From positions 62,001 through 126,000 of the forward strand of contig JBAIAA010001128.1 of assembly GCA_037893245.1 (NCBI GenBank): a stretch of 64,000 bases of DNA, written 5' to 3'. This document shows positions 33,668 through 45,187 of the stretch, in pieces. Every line of letters begins with the position of its first letter. The stretch's first letter is position 1. Position numbers and translations under genes: made by a program. The notes under the pieces were generated by a model. The model searched no databases. It was not told the DNA's origin and worked only from the letters and a program-made list of their open reading frames with translations. Source of the stretch: Crossaster papposus. Taxonomy: Eukaryota > Echinodermata > Asteroidea > Velatida > Solasteridae.

Positions 33668-34976
33668 ATGTAAAGGGAAAGAAGTGTGCATAAGAAATAT
33701 GTAAAGGGAAAGAAGTGTGCATAAGAAATATGTAAAGGGAAAGAAGTGTGCATAAGAAATATGTAAAGGGAAAGACGTGTGCATAAGAAATATGTAAAGG
33801 GAAAGAAGTGTGCATAAGAAATATGTAAAGGGAAAGAAGTGTGCATAAGAAATATGTAAAGGGAAAGAAGTGTGCATAAGAAATAAACACATGATGTGGG
33901 AACAAGCCCTCGAGTTAAATATGTAAAGGGAAAGAAGTGTGCATAAGAAATATGTAAAGGGAAAGAAGTGTGCACAAGAAATATGTAAAGGGAAAGAAGT
34001 GTGCATAAGAAATATGTAAAGGGAAAGAAGTGTGCATAAGAAATATGTAAAGGGAAAGAAGTGTGCATAAGAAATATGTAAAGGGAAAGAAGTGTGCATA
34101 AGAAATATGTAAAGGGAAAGAAGTGTGCATAAGAAATATGTAAAGGGAAAGAAGTGTGCATAAGAAATATGTAAAGGGAAAGAAGTGTGCATAAGAAATA
34201 TGTAAAGGGAAAGAAGTGTGCATAAGAAATATGTAAAGGGAAAGAAGTGTGCATAAGAAATATGTAAAGGGAAAGAAGTGTGCATAAGAAATATGTAAAG
34301 GGAAAGAAGTGTGCATACGAAATATGTAAAGGGAAAGAAGTGTGCATACGAAATATGTAAAGGGAAAGAAGTGTGCATAAGAAATATGTAAAGGGAAAGA
34401 AGTGTGCATAAGAAATATGTAAAGGGAAAGAAGTGTGCATAAGAAATATGTAAAGGGAAAGAAGTGTGCATAAGAAATATGTAAAGGGAAAGAAGTGTGC
34501 ATAAGAAATATGTAAAGAGAAAGAAGTGTGCATAAGAAATATGTAAAGGGAAAGAAGTGTGCATAAGAAATATGTAAAGGGAAAGAAGTGTGCATAAGAA
34601 ATATGTAAGGGGAAAGAAGTGTGCATAAGAAATATGTAAGGGGAAAGAAGTGTGCATAAGAAATATGTAAAGGGAAAGAAGTGTGCATAAGAAATATGTA
34701 AAGGGAAAGAAGTGTGCATAAGAAATATGTAAAGGGAAAGAAGTGTGCATAAGAAATATGTAAAGGGAAAGAAGTGTGCATAAGAAATATGTAAAGGGAA
34801 AGAAGTGTGCATAAGACATATGTAAAGGGAAAGAAGTGTGCATAAGACATATGTAAAGGGAAAGAATTGTGCATAAGAAATATGTAAAGGGAAAGAAGTG
34901 TGCATAAGAAATATGTAAAGGGAAAGAAGTGTGCATAAGAAATTAGTAAAAAGGGAAAGAAGTGTGCATAATAAAT
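33668..34976. repeat. 253-bp block (B at 33885) plus 34 A units with an odd last unit
   Basis: GACGTG marks the spacer (near 33774). After B-n at 33885-33920 come CACAAG, adjacent CATACGAAAT units (34316, 34347), AAAGAGAAAG (about 34515), adjacent AAGGGGAAAG units (34607, 34638) and adjacent GACATATG units (about 34815, 34846). The unit near 34941-34953 is altered (AAATTAGTAAAAAGGG, two bases longer), a form seen nowhere else here. Confidence 0.92.
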
Positions 34977-35213
34977 AAACACATGATGTCGGGACAAGCC
35001 CTCGAGTTAAATATGTAAAGGGAAAGAAGTGTGCATAAGAAATAAACACATGATGAGGGAACAAGCCCTCGAGTTAAATATGTAAAGGGAAAGAAGTGTG
35101 CATAAGAAATAAACACATGATGTGGGAACAAGCCCTCGAGTTAAATATGTAAAGGGAAAGAAGTGTGCATGAGAAATAAACACATGATGTGGGAACAAGC
35201 CCTCGAGTTAAAT
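34977..35213. repeat. Cluster of four composite units (C-g-n-n)
   Basis: B starts at 34977 (B-C), 35044 (B-g), 35111 and 35178. CATGAGAAAT precedes the last. Confidence 0.95.
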
Positions 35214-38200
35214 ATGTAAAGGGAAAGAAGTGTGCATAAGAAATATGTAAAGGGAAAGAAGTGTGCATAAGAAATATGTAAAGGGAAAGAAGTGTGCATA
35301 AGAAATATGTAAAGGGAAAGACGTGTGCATAAGAAATATGTAAAGGGAAAGAAGTGTGCATAAGAAATATGTAAAGGGAAAGAAGTGTGCATAAGAAATA
35401 TGTAAAGGGAAAGAAGTGTGCATAAGAAATAAACACATGATGTGGGAACAAGCCCTCGAGTTAAATATGTAAAGGGAAAGAAGTGTGCATAAGAAATATG
35501 TAAAGGGAAAGAAGTGTGCACAAGAAATATGTAAAGGGAAAGAAGTGTGCATAAGAAATATGTAAAGGGAAAGAAGTGTGCATAAGAAATATGTAAAGGG
35601 AAAGAAGTGTGCATAAGAAATATGTAAAGGGAAAGAAGTGTGCATAAGAAATATGTAAAGGGAAAGAAGTGTGCATAAGAAATATGTAAAGGGAAAGAAG
35701 TGTGCATAAGAAATATGTAAAGGGAAAGAAGTGTGCATAATAAATATGTAAAGGGAAAGAAGTGTGCATAAGAAATATGTAAAGGGAAAGAAGTGTGCAT
35801 AAGAAATATGTAAAGGGAAAGAAGTGTGCATAAGAAATATGTAAAGGGAAAGAAGTGTGCATAAGAAATATGTAAAGGGAAAGAAGTGTGCATAAGAAAT
35901 ATGTAAAGGGAAAGAAGTGTGCATAAGAAATATGTAAAGGGAAAGAAGTGTGCATAAGAAATATGTAAAGGGAAAGAAGTGTGCATAAGAAATATGTAAA
36001 GGGAAAGAAGTGTGCATAAGAAATATGTAAGGGGAAAGAAGTGTGCATAAGAAATATGTAAAGGGAAAGAAGTGTGCATAAGAAATATGTAAAGGGAAAG
36101 AAGTGTGCATAAGAAATATGTAAAGGGAAAGAAGTGTGCATAAGAAATATGTAAAGGGAAAGAAGTGTGCATAAGAAATATGCAAAGAGAAAGAAGTGTG
36201 CATAAGAAATATGTAAAGGGAAAGAAGTGTGCATATGAAATATGTAAAGGGAAAGAAGTGTGCATAAGAAATATGTAAAGGGAAAGAAGTGTGCATAAGA
36301 AATATGTAAAGGGAAAGAAGTGTGCATAAGAAATATGTAAAGGGAAAGAAGTGTGCATAAGAAATATGTAAAGGGAAAGAAGTGTGCATAATAAATATGT
36401 AAAGGGAAAGAAGTGTGCATAAGAAATATGTAAAGGGAAAGAAGTGTGCATAAGAAATATGTAAAGGGAAAGAAGTGTGCATAAGAAATATGTAAAGGGA
36501 AAGAAGTGTGCATAAGAAATATGTAAAGGGAAAGAAGTGTGCATAAGAAATAAACACATGATGTGGGAACAAGCCCTCGAGTTAAATATGTAAAGGGAAA
36601 GAAGTGTGCATAAGAAATATGTAAAGGGAAAGAAGTGTGCATAAGAAATATGTAAAGGGAAAGAAGTGTGCATAAGAAATATGTAAAGGGAAAAAAGTGT
36701 GCATAAGAAATATGTAAAGGGAAAGAAGTGTGCATAAGAAATATGTAAAGGGAAAGAAGTGTGCATAAGAAATATGTAAAGGGAAAGAAGTGTGCATAAG
36801 ACATATGTAAAGGGAAAGAAGTGTGCATAAGAAATATGTAAAGGGAAAGAAGTGTGCATAAGAAATATGTAAAGGGAAAGAAGTGTGCATAAGAAATATG
36901 TAAAGGGAAAGAAGTGTGCATAAGAAATATGTAAAGGGAAAGAAGTGTGCATAAGAAATATGTAAAGGGAAAGAAGTGTGCATAAGAAATATGTAAAGGG
37001 AAAGAAGTGTGCATAAGAAATATGTAAAGGGAAAGAAGTGTGCATAAGAAATATGTAAAGGGAAAGAAGTGTGCATAAGAAATATGTTAAGGGAAAGAAG
37101 TGTGCATAAGAAATATGTAAAGGGAAAGAAGTGTGCATAAGAAATATGTAAAGGGAAAGAAGTGTGCATAAGAAATATGTAAAGGGAAAGAAGTGTGCAT
37201 AAGAAATATGTAAAGGGAAAGAAGTGTGCATAAGAAATATGTAAAGGGAAAGAAGTGTGCATAAGAAATATGTAAAGGGAAAGAAGTGTGCATAAGAAAT
37301 ATGTAAAGGGAAAGAAGTGTGCATAAGAAATATGTAAAGGGAAAGAAGTGTGCATAAGAAATATGTAAAGGGAAAGAAGTGTGCATAAGAAATATGTAAA
37401 GGGAAAGAAGTGTACATAAGAAATATGTAAAGGGAAAGAAGTGTGCATAAGAAATATGTAAAGGGAAATAAGTGTGCATAAGAAATATGTAAAGGGAAAG
37501 AAGTGTGCATACGAAATATGTAAAGGGAAAGAAGTGTGTATAAGAAATATGTAAAGGGAAAGAAGTGTGCATAAGAAATATGTAAAGGGAAAGAAGTGTG
37601 CATAAGAAATATGTAAAGGGAAAGAAGTGTGCATAAGAAATATGTCAAGGGAAAGAAGTGTGCATAAGAAATATGTAAAGAGAAAGAAGTGTGCATAAGA
37701 AATATGTAAAGGGAAAGAAGTGTGCATAAGAAATATGTAAAGGGAAAGAAGTGTGCATAAGAAATATGTAAAGGGAAAGAAGTGTGCATAAGAAATATGT
37801 AAGGGGAAAGAAGTGTGCATAAGGAATATGTAAAGGGAAAGAAGTGTGCATAAGAAATATGTAAAGGGAAAGAAGTGTGCATAAGAAATATGTAAAGGGA
37901 AAGAAGTGTGCATAAGAAATATGTAAAGGGAAAGAAGTGTGCATAAGAAATATGTAAAGGGAAAGAAGTGTGCATAAGAAATATGTAAAGGGAAAGAAGT
38001 GTGCATAAGAAATATGTAAAGGGAAAGAAGTGTGCATAAGAAATATGTAAAGGGAAAGAAGTGTGCATAAGAAATATGTAAAGGGAAAGAAGTGTGCATA
38101 AGAAATATGTAAAGGGAAAGAAGTGTGCATAAGAAATATGTAAAGGGAAAGAAGTGTGCATAAGAAATATGTAAAGGGAAAGAAGTGTGCATAAGAAATA

Positions 38201-38230
38201 TGTAAAGGGAAGGAAGTGTGCATAATAAAT
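35214..38230. repeat. 253-bp block, B at 35431 and 36552, A runs of 35 and 53 units
   Basis: GACGTG near 35321, CACAAG near 35521. Between 35431 and 36552 are AAGGGGAAAG (36027) and GCAAAGAGAAAG (36182), which recur together at 40511 and 40665. The last run carries GTTAAGGG (37086), GTACATAAG (37413), GGGAAATAAG, CATACGAAAT (37510), GTGTATAAG, GTCAAGG, AAAGAGAAAG (37671), AAGGGGAAAG (37802), AAGGAATATG (37832) and GGGAAGGAAG just before the head. Confidence 0.92.
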
Positions 38231-38534
38231 AAACACATGATGTCGGGACAAGCCCTCGAGTTAAATATGTAAAGGGAAAGAAGTGTGCATAAGAAATAAA
38301 CACATGATGTGGGAACAAGCCCTCGAGTTAAATATGTAAAGGGAAAGAAGTGTGCATAAGAAATAAACACATGATGAGGGAACAAGCCCTCGAGTTAAAT
38401 ATGTAAAGGGAAAGAAGTGTGCATAAGAAATAAACACATGATGTGGGAACAAGCCCTCGAGTTAAATATGTAAAGGGAAAGAAGTGTGCATAAGAAATAA
38501 ACACATGATGTGGGAACAAGCCCTCGAGTTAAAT
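38231..38534. repeat. Cluster of five composite units (C-n-g-n-n)
   Basis: B starts at 38231 (B-C), 38298, 38365 (B-g), 38432 and 38499. It keeps the canonical B between C and g but has two fewer trailing units than the seven-unit type. Confidence 0.95.
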
Positions 38535-41500
38535 ATGTAAAGGGAAAGAAGTGTGCATAAGAAATATGTAAAGGGAAAGAAGTGTGCATAAGAAATATGT
38601 AAAAGGAAAGAAGTGTGCATAAGAAATATGTAAAGGGAAAGACGTGTGCATACGAAATATGTAAAGGGAAAGAAGTGTGCATACGAAATATGTAAAGGGA
38701 AAGAAGTGTGCATAAGAAATAAACACATGATGTGGGAACAAGCCCTCGAGTTAAATATGTAAAGGGAAAGAAGTGTGCATAAGAAATATGTAAAGGGAAA
38801 GAAGTGTGCACAAGAAATATGTAAAGGGAAAGAAGTGTGCATAAGAAATATGTAAAGGGAAAGAAGTGTGCCTAAGAAATATGTAAAGGGAAAGAAGTGT
38901 GCATAAGAAATATGTAAAGGGAAAGAAGTGTGCATAAGAAATATGTAAAGGGAAAGAAGTGTGCATAAGAAATATGTAAAGGGAAAGACGTGTGCATACG
39001 AAATATGTAAAGGGAAAGAAGTGTGCATACGAAATATGTAAAGGGAAAGAAGTGTGCATAAGAAATATACACATGATGTGGGAACAAGCCCTCGAGTTAA
39101 ATATGTAAAGGGAAAGAAGTGTGCATAAGAAATATGTAAAGGGAAAGAAGTGTGCACAAGAAATATGTAAAGGGAAAGAAGTGTGCATAAGAAATATGTA
39201 AAGGGAAAGAAGTGTGCATAAGAAATATGTAAAGGGAAAGAAGTGTGCATAAGAAATATGTAAAGGGAAAGAAGTGTGCATAAGAAATATGTAAAGGGAA
39301 AGAAGTGTGCATAAGAAATATGTAAAGGGAAAGAAGTGTGCATAAGAAACACATGATGTGGGAACAAGCCCTCGAGTTAAATATGTAAAGGGAAAGAAGT
39401 GTGCATAAGAAATATGTAAAGGGAAAGAAGTGTGCATAAGAAATTTGTAAAGGGAAAGAAGTGTGCATAAGAAATATGTAAAGGGAAAGACGTGTGCATA
39501 CGAAATATGTAAAGGGAAAGAAGTGTGCATACGAAATATGTAAAGGGAAAGAAGTGTGCATAAGAAATAAACACATGATGTGGGAACAAGCCCTCGAGTT
39601 AAATATGTAAAGGGAAAGAAGTGTGCATAAGAAATATGTAAAGGGAAAGAAGTGTGCACAAGAAATATGTAAAGGGAAAGAAGTGTGCATAAGAAATATG
39701 TAAAGGGAAAGAAGTGTGCATAAGAAATATGTAAAGGGAAAGAAGTGTGCATAAGAAATATGTAAAGGGAAAGAAGTGTGCATAAGAAATATGTAAAGGG
39801 AAAGAAGTGTGCATAAGAAATATGTAAAGGGAAAGACGTGTGCATACGAAATATGTAAAGGGAAAGAAGTGTGCATACGAAATATGTAAAGGGAAAGAAG
39901 TGTGCATAAGAAATAAACACATGATGTGGGAACAAGCCCTCGAGTTAAATATGTAAAGGGAAAGAAGTGTGCATAAGAAATATGTAAAGGGAAAGAAGTG
40001 TGCACAAGCAATATGTAAAGGGAAAGAAGTGTGCATAAGAAATATGTAAAGGGAAAGAAGTGTGCATAAGAAATATGTAAAGGGAAAGAAGTGTGCATAA
40101 GAAATATGTAAAGGGAAAGAAGTGTGCATAAGAAATATGTAAAGGGAAAGAAGTGTGCATAAGAAATATGTAAAGGGAAAGAAGTGTGCATAAGAAATAT
40201 GTAAAGGGAAAGAAGTGTGCATAAGAAATATGTAAAGGGAAAGAAGTGTGCATAAGAAATATGTAAAGGGAAAGAAGTGTGCATAAGAAATATGTAAAGG
40301 GAAAGAAGTGTGCATAAGAAATATGTAAAGGGAAAGAAGTGTGCATAAGAAATATGTAAAGGGAAAGAAGTGTGCATAAGAAATATGTAAAGGGAAAGAA
40401 GTGTGCATAAGAAATATGTAAAGGGAAAGAAGTGTGCATAAGAAATATGTAAAGGGAAAGAAGTGTGCATAAGAAATATGTAAAGGGAAAGAAGTGTGCA
40501 TAAGAAATATGTAAGGGGAAAGAAGTGTGCATAAGAAATATGTAAAGGGAAAGAAGTGTGCATAAGAAATATGTAAAGGGAAAGAAGTGTGCATAAGAAA
40601 TATGTAAAGGGAAAGAAGTGTGCATAAGAAATATGTAAAGGGAAAGAAGTGTGCATAAGAAATATGCAAAGAGAAAGAAGTGTGCATAAGAAATATGTAA
40701 AGGGAAAGAAGTGTGCATAAGAAATATGTAAAGGGAAAGAAGTGTGCATAAGAAATATGTAAAGGGAAAGAAGTGTGCATAAGAAATATGTAAAGGGAAA
40801 GAAGTGTGCATAAGAAATATGTAAAGGGAAAGAAGTGTGCATAAGAAATATGTAAAGGGAAAGAAGTGTGCATAAGAAATATGTAAAGGGAAAGAAGTGT
40901 GCATAAGAAACACATGATGTGGGAACAAGCCCTCGAGTTAAATATGTAAAGGGAAAGAAGTGTGCATAAGAAATATGTAAAGGGAAAGAAGTGTGCATAA
41001 GAAATATGTAAAGGGAAAGAAGTGTGCATAAGAAATATGTAAAGGGAAAGACGTGTGCATACGAAATATGTAAAGGGAAAGAAGTGTGCATACGAAATAT
41101 GTAAAGGGAAAGAAGTGTGCATAAGAAATAAACACATGATGTGGGAACAAGCCCTCGAGTTAAATATGTAAAGGGAAAGAAGTGTGCATAAGAAATATGT
41201 AAAGGGAAAGAAGTGTGCACAAGAAATATGTAAAGGGAAAGAAGTGTGCATAAGAAATATGTAAAGGGAAAGAAGTGTGCATAAGAAATATGTAAAGGGA
41301 AAGTAGTGTGCATAAGAAATATGTAAAGGGAAAGAAGTGTGCATAAGAAATATGTAAAGGGAAAGAAGTGTGCATAAGAAATATGTAAAGGGAAAGACGT
41401 GTGCATACGAAATATGTAAAGGGAAAGAAGTGTGCATACGAAATATGTAAAGGGAAAGAAGTGTGCATAAGAAATAAACACATGATGTGGGAACAAGCCC

Positions 41501-42286
41501 TCGAGTTAAATATGTAAAGGGAAAGAAGTGTGCATAAGAAATATGTAAAGGGAAAGAAGTGTGCACAAGCAATATGTAAAGGGAAAGAAGTGTGCATAAG
41601 AAATATGTAAAGGGAAAGAAGTGTGCATAAGAAATATGTAAAGGGAAAGAAGTGTGCATAAGAAATATGTAAAGGGAAAGAAGTGTGCATAAGAAATATG
41701 TAAAGGGAAAGAAGTGTGCATAAGAAATATGTAAAGAGAAAGAAGTGTGCATAAGAAATATGTAAAGGGAAAGAAGTGTGCATAAGAAATATGTAAAGGG
41801 AAAGAAGTGTGCATAAGAAATATGTAAAGGGAAAGAAGTGTGCATAAGAAATATGTAAGGGGAAAGAAGTGTGCATAAGGAATATGTAAAGGGAAAGAAG
41901 TGTGCATAAGAAATATGTAAAGGGAAAGAAGTGTGCATAAGAAATATGTAAAGGGAAAGAAGTGTGCATAAGAAATATGTAAAGGGAAAGAAGTGTGCAT
42001 AAGAAATATGTAAAGGGAAAGAAGTGTGCATAAGAAATATGTAAAGGGAAAGAAGTGTGCATAAGAAATATGTAAAGGGAAAGAAGTGTGCATAAGAAAT
42101 ATGTAAAGGGAAAGAAGTGTGCATAAGAAATATGTAAAGGGAAAGAAGTGTGCATAAGAAATATGTAAAGGGAAAGAAGTGTGCATAAGAAATATGTAAA
42201 GGGAAAGAAGTGTGCATAAGAAATATGTAAAGGGAAAGAAGTGTGCATAAGAAATATGTAAAGGGAAGGAAGTGTGCATAATAAAT
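38535..42286. repeat. Series of eight single B modules in a local higher-order pattern
   Basis: B copies start at 38721, 39067 (ATACACATG), about 39349, 39569, 39915, about 40910, 41130 and 41476. Spacing alternates mainly between about 222 and 346 bp. The copies near 39349 and 40910 share a 4-bp junction loss (GAAACACATG). CACAAG and GACGTG with CATACGAAAT flanks recur in each segment. A runs of about 30 units (39951-40907) and 25 units (41512-42286) complete the stretch. Confidence 0.9.
39347..42075. repeat. Tandem duplication, period 1,561 bp
   Basis: Offset 1,561 bp for the shortened B (39347/40908), 39569/41130, 39915/41476 and the private CACAAGCAATATG unit (40002/41563). AAGGGGAAAG at 40511 has no partner at about 42072, so copy 2 is cut short and continues instead as the 37.7-kb type. 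Confidence 0.88.
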
Positions 42287-42590
42287 AAACACATGATGTC
42301 GGGACAAGCCCTCGAGTTAAATATGTAAAGGGAAAGAAGTGTGCATAAGAAATAAACACATGATGTGGGAACAAGCCCTCGAGTTAAATATGTAAAGGGA
42401 AAGAAGTGTGCATAAGAAATAAACACATGATGAGGGAACAAGCCCTCGAGTTAAATATGTAAAGGGAAAGAAGTGTGCATAAGAAATAAACACATGATGT
42501 GGGAACAAGCCCTCGAGTTAAATATGTAAAGGGAAAGAAGTGTGCATAAGAAATAAACACATGATGTGGGAACAAGCCCTCGAGTTAAAT
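42287..42590. repeat. Cluster of five composite units (C-n-g-n-n)
   Basis: B starts at 42287 (B-C), 42354, 42421 (B-g), 42488 and 42555. Unlike most clusters it is not followed by a B at 253 bp. Confidence 0.95.
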
Positions 42591-43551
42591 ATGTAAAGGG
42601 AAAGAAGTGTGCATAAGAAATATGTAAAGGGAAAGAAGTGTGCATAAGAAATATGTAAAGGGAAAGAAGTGTGCATAAGAAATATGTAAAGGGAAAGACG
42701 TGTGCATACGAAATATGTAAAGGGAAAGAAGTGTGCAGAAGAAATATGTAAAGGGAAAGAAGTGTGCATAAGAAATATGTAAAGGGAAAGAAGTGTGCAT
42801 AAGAAATATGTAAAGGGAAAGAAGTGTGCATAAGAAATATGTAAAGGGAAAGAAGTGTGCATAAGACATATGTAAAGGGAAAGAATTGTGCATAAGAAAT
42901 ATGTAAAGGGAAAGAAGTGTGCATAAGAAATATGTAAAGGGAAAGAAGTGTGCATAAGAAATATGTAAAGGGAAAGAAGTGTGCATAAGAAATATGTAAA
43001 GAGAAAGAAGTGTGCATAAGAAATATGTAAAGGGAAAGAAGTGTGCATAAGAAATATGTAAAGGGAAAGAAGTGTGCATAAGAAATATGTAAAGGGAAAG
43101 AAGTGTGCATAAGAAATATGTAAGGGGAAAGAGGTGTGCATAAGGAATATGTAAAGGGAAAGAAGTGTGCATAAGAAATATGTAAAGGGAAAGAAGTGTG
43201 CATAAGAAATATGTAAAGGGAAAGAAGTGTGCATAAGAAATATGTAAAGGGAAAGAAGTGTGCATAAGAAATATGTAAAGGGAAAGAAGTGTGCATAAGA
43301 AATATGTAAAGGGAAAGAAGTGTGCATAAGAAATATGTAAAGGGAAAGAAGTGTGCATAAGAAATATGTAAAGGGAAAGAAGTGTGCATAAGAAATATGT
43401 AAAGGGAAAGAAGTGTGCATAAGAAATATGTAAAGGGAAAGAAGTGTGCATAAGAAATATGTAAAGGGAAAGAAGTGTGCATAAGAAATATGTAAAGGGA
43501 AAGAAGTGTGCATAAGAAATATGTAAAGGGAAGGAAGTGTGCATAATAAAT
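42591..43551. repeat. A-monomer run, 31 units
   Basis: 961 bp without B. Markers: GACGTG (about 42697), GTGCAGAAG (about 42735), GACATATG with AATTGTG (42866-42890), AAAGAGAAAG (about 43000), AAGGGGAAAGAGG (43122), AAGGAATATG (43143) and GGGAAGGAAG before the next head. Confidence 0.94.
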
Positions 43552-43855
43552 AAACACATGATGTCGGGACAAGCCCTCGAGTTAAATATGTAAAGGGAAA
43601 GAAGTGTGCATAAGAAATAAACACATGATGTGGGAACAAGCCCTCGAGTTAAATATGTAAAGGGAAAGAAGTGTGCATAAGAAATAAACACATGATGAGG
43701 GAACAAGCCCTCGAGTTAAATATGTAAAGGGAAAGAAGTGTGCATAAGAAATAAACACATGATGTGGGAACAAGCCCTCGAGTTAAATATGTAAAGGGAA
43801 AGAAGTGTGCATAAGAAATAAACACATGATGTGGGAACAAGCCCTCGAGTTAAAT
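43552..43855. repeat. Cluster of five composite units (C-n-g-n-n)
   Basis: B starts at 43552 (B-C), 43619, 43686 (B-g), 43753 and 43820. Confidence 0.95.
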
Positions 43856-44697
43856 ATGTAAAGGGAAAGAAGTGTGCATAAGAAATATGTAAAGGGAAAG
43901 AAGTGTGCATAAGAAATATGTAAAGGGAAAGAAGTGTGCATAAGAAATATGTAAAGGGAAAGACGTGTGCATACGAAATATGTAAAGGGAAAGAAGTGTG
44001 CATAAGAAATATGTAAAGGGAAAGAAGTGTGCATACGAAATATGTAAAGGGAAAGAAGTGTGCATAAGAAATAAACACATGATGTGGGAACAAGCCCTCG
44101 AGTTAAATATGTAAAGGGAAAGAAGTGTGCATAAGAAATATGTAAAGGGAAAGAAGTGTGCACAAGAAATATGTAAAGGGAAAGAAGTGTGCATAAGAAA
44201 TATGTAAAGGGAAAGAAGTGTGCATAAGAAATATGTAAAGGGAAAGAAGTGTGCATAAGAAATATGTAAAGGGAAAGAAGTGTGCATAAGAAATATGTAA
44301 AGGGAAAGAAGTGTGCATAAGAAATATGTAAAGGGAAAGAAGTGTGCATAAGAAATATGTAAAGGGAAAGAAGTGTGCATAAGAAATATGTAAAGGGAAA
44401 GAAGTGTGCATAAGAAATATGTAAAGGGAAAGAAGTGAGCATAAGAAATATGTAAAGGGAAAGAAGTGTGCATAAGAAATATGTAAAGGGAAAGAAGTGT
44501 GCATAAGAAATATGTAAAGGGAAAGAAGTGTGCATAAGAAATATGTAAAGGGAAAGAAGTGTGCATAAGACATATGTAAAGGGAAAGAATTGTGCATAAG
44601 AAATATGTAAAGGGAAAGAAGTGTGCATAAGAAATATGTAAAGGGAAAGAAGTGTGCATAAGAAATATGTAAAGGGAAAGAAGTGTGCATAATAAAT
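43856..44697. repeat. 253-bp block (B at 44073) plus 19 A units
   Basis: GACGTG with CATACGAAAT (43962-43975), another CATACGAAAT near 44034, B-n at 44073-44108, CACAAG (about 44161), GTGAGCATAAG (about 44437) and GACATATG with AATTGTG (44570-44592) before CATAATAAAT. Confidence 0.94.
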
Positions 44698-44934
44698 AAA
44701 CACATGATGTCGGGACAAGCCCTCGAGTTAAATATGTAAAGGGAAAGAAGTGTGCATAAGAAATAAACACATGATGAGGGAACAAGCCCTCGAGTTAAAT
44801 ATGTAAAGGGAAAGAAGTGTGCATAAGAAATAAACACATGATGTGGGAACAAGCCCTCGAGTTAAATATGTAAAGGGAAAGAAGTGTGCATAAGAAATAA
44901 ACACATGATGTGGGAACAAGCCCTCGAGTTAAAT
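44698..44934. repeat. Cluster of four composite units (C-g-n-n), last of the B-rich zone
   Basis: B starts at 44698 (B-C), 44765 (B-g), 44832 and 44899. No cluster of 67-bp units occurs to its right. Confidence 0.95.
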
Positions 44935-45187
44935 ATGTAAAGGGAAAGAAGTGTGCATAAGAAATATGTAAAGGGAAAGAAGTGTGCATAAGAAATATGT
45001 AAAGGGAAAGAAGTGTGCATAAGAAATATGTAAAGGGAAAGACGTGTGCATAAGAAATATGTTAAGGGAAAGAAGTGTGCATAAGAAATATGTAAAGGGA
45101 AAGAAGTGTGCATAAGAAATATGTAAAGGGAAAGAAGTGTGCATAAGAAATAAACACATGATGTGGGAACAAGCCCTCGAGTTAAAT
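44935..45187. repeat. Final 253-bp block (B at 45152)
   Basis: Seven A units with GACGTG (about 45043) and GTTAAGGG (45062), then B-n at 45152-45187. It marks the right border of the B-rich zone. Confidence 0.94.

Larger units (their letters stand above)
37671..43855. repeat. Three related copies of a cluster segment, offsets 4,056 and 1,265 bp
   Basis: Offset 4,056 bp: AAAGAGAAAG 37671/41727, B starts 38231/42287, 38298/42354, 38365/42421, 38432/42488, 38499/42555. Offset 1,265 bp: AAAGAGAAAG 41727/42992, B starts 42287/43552 to 42555/43820. All three share AAGGAATATG and the GGGAAGGAAG unit before the B-C head, which no other cluster has. Confidence 0.9.
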
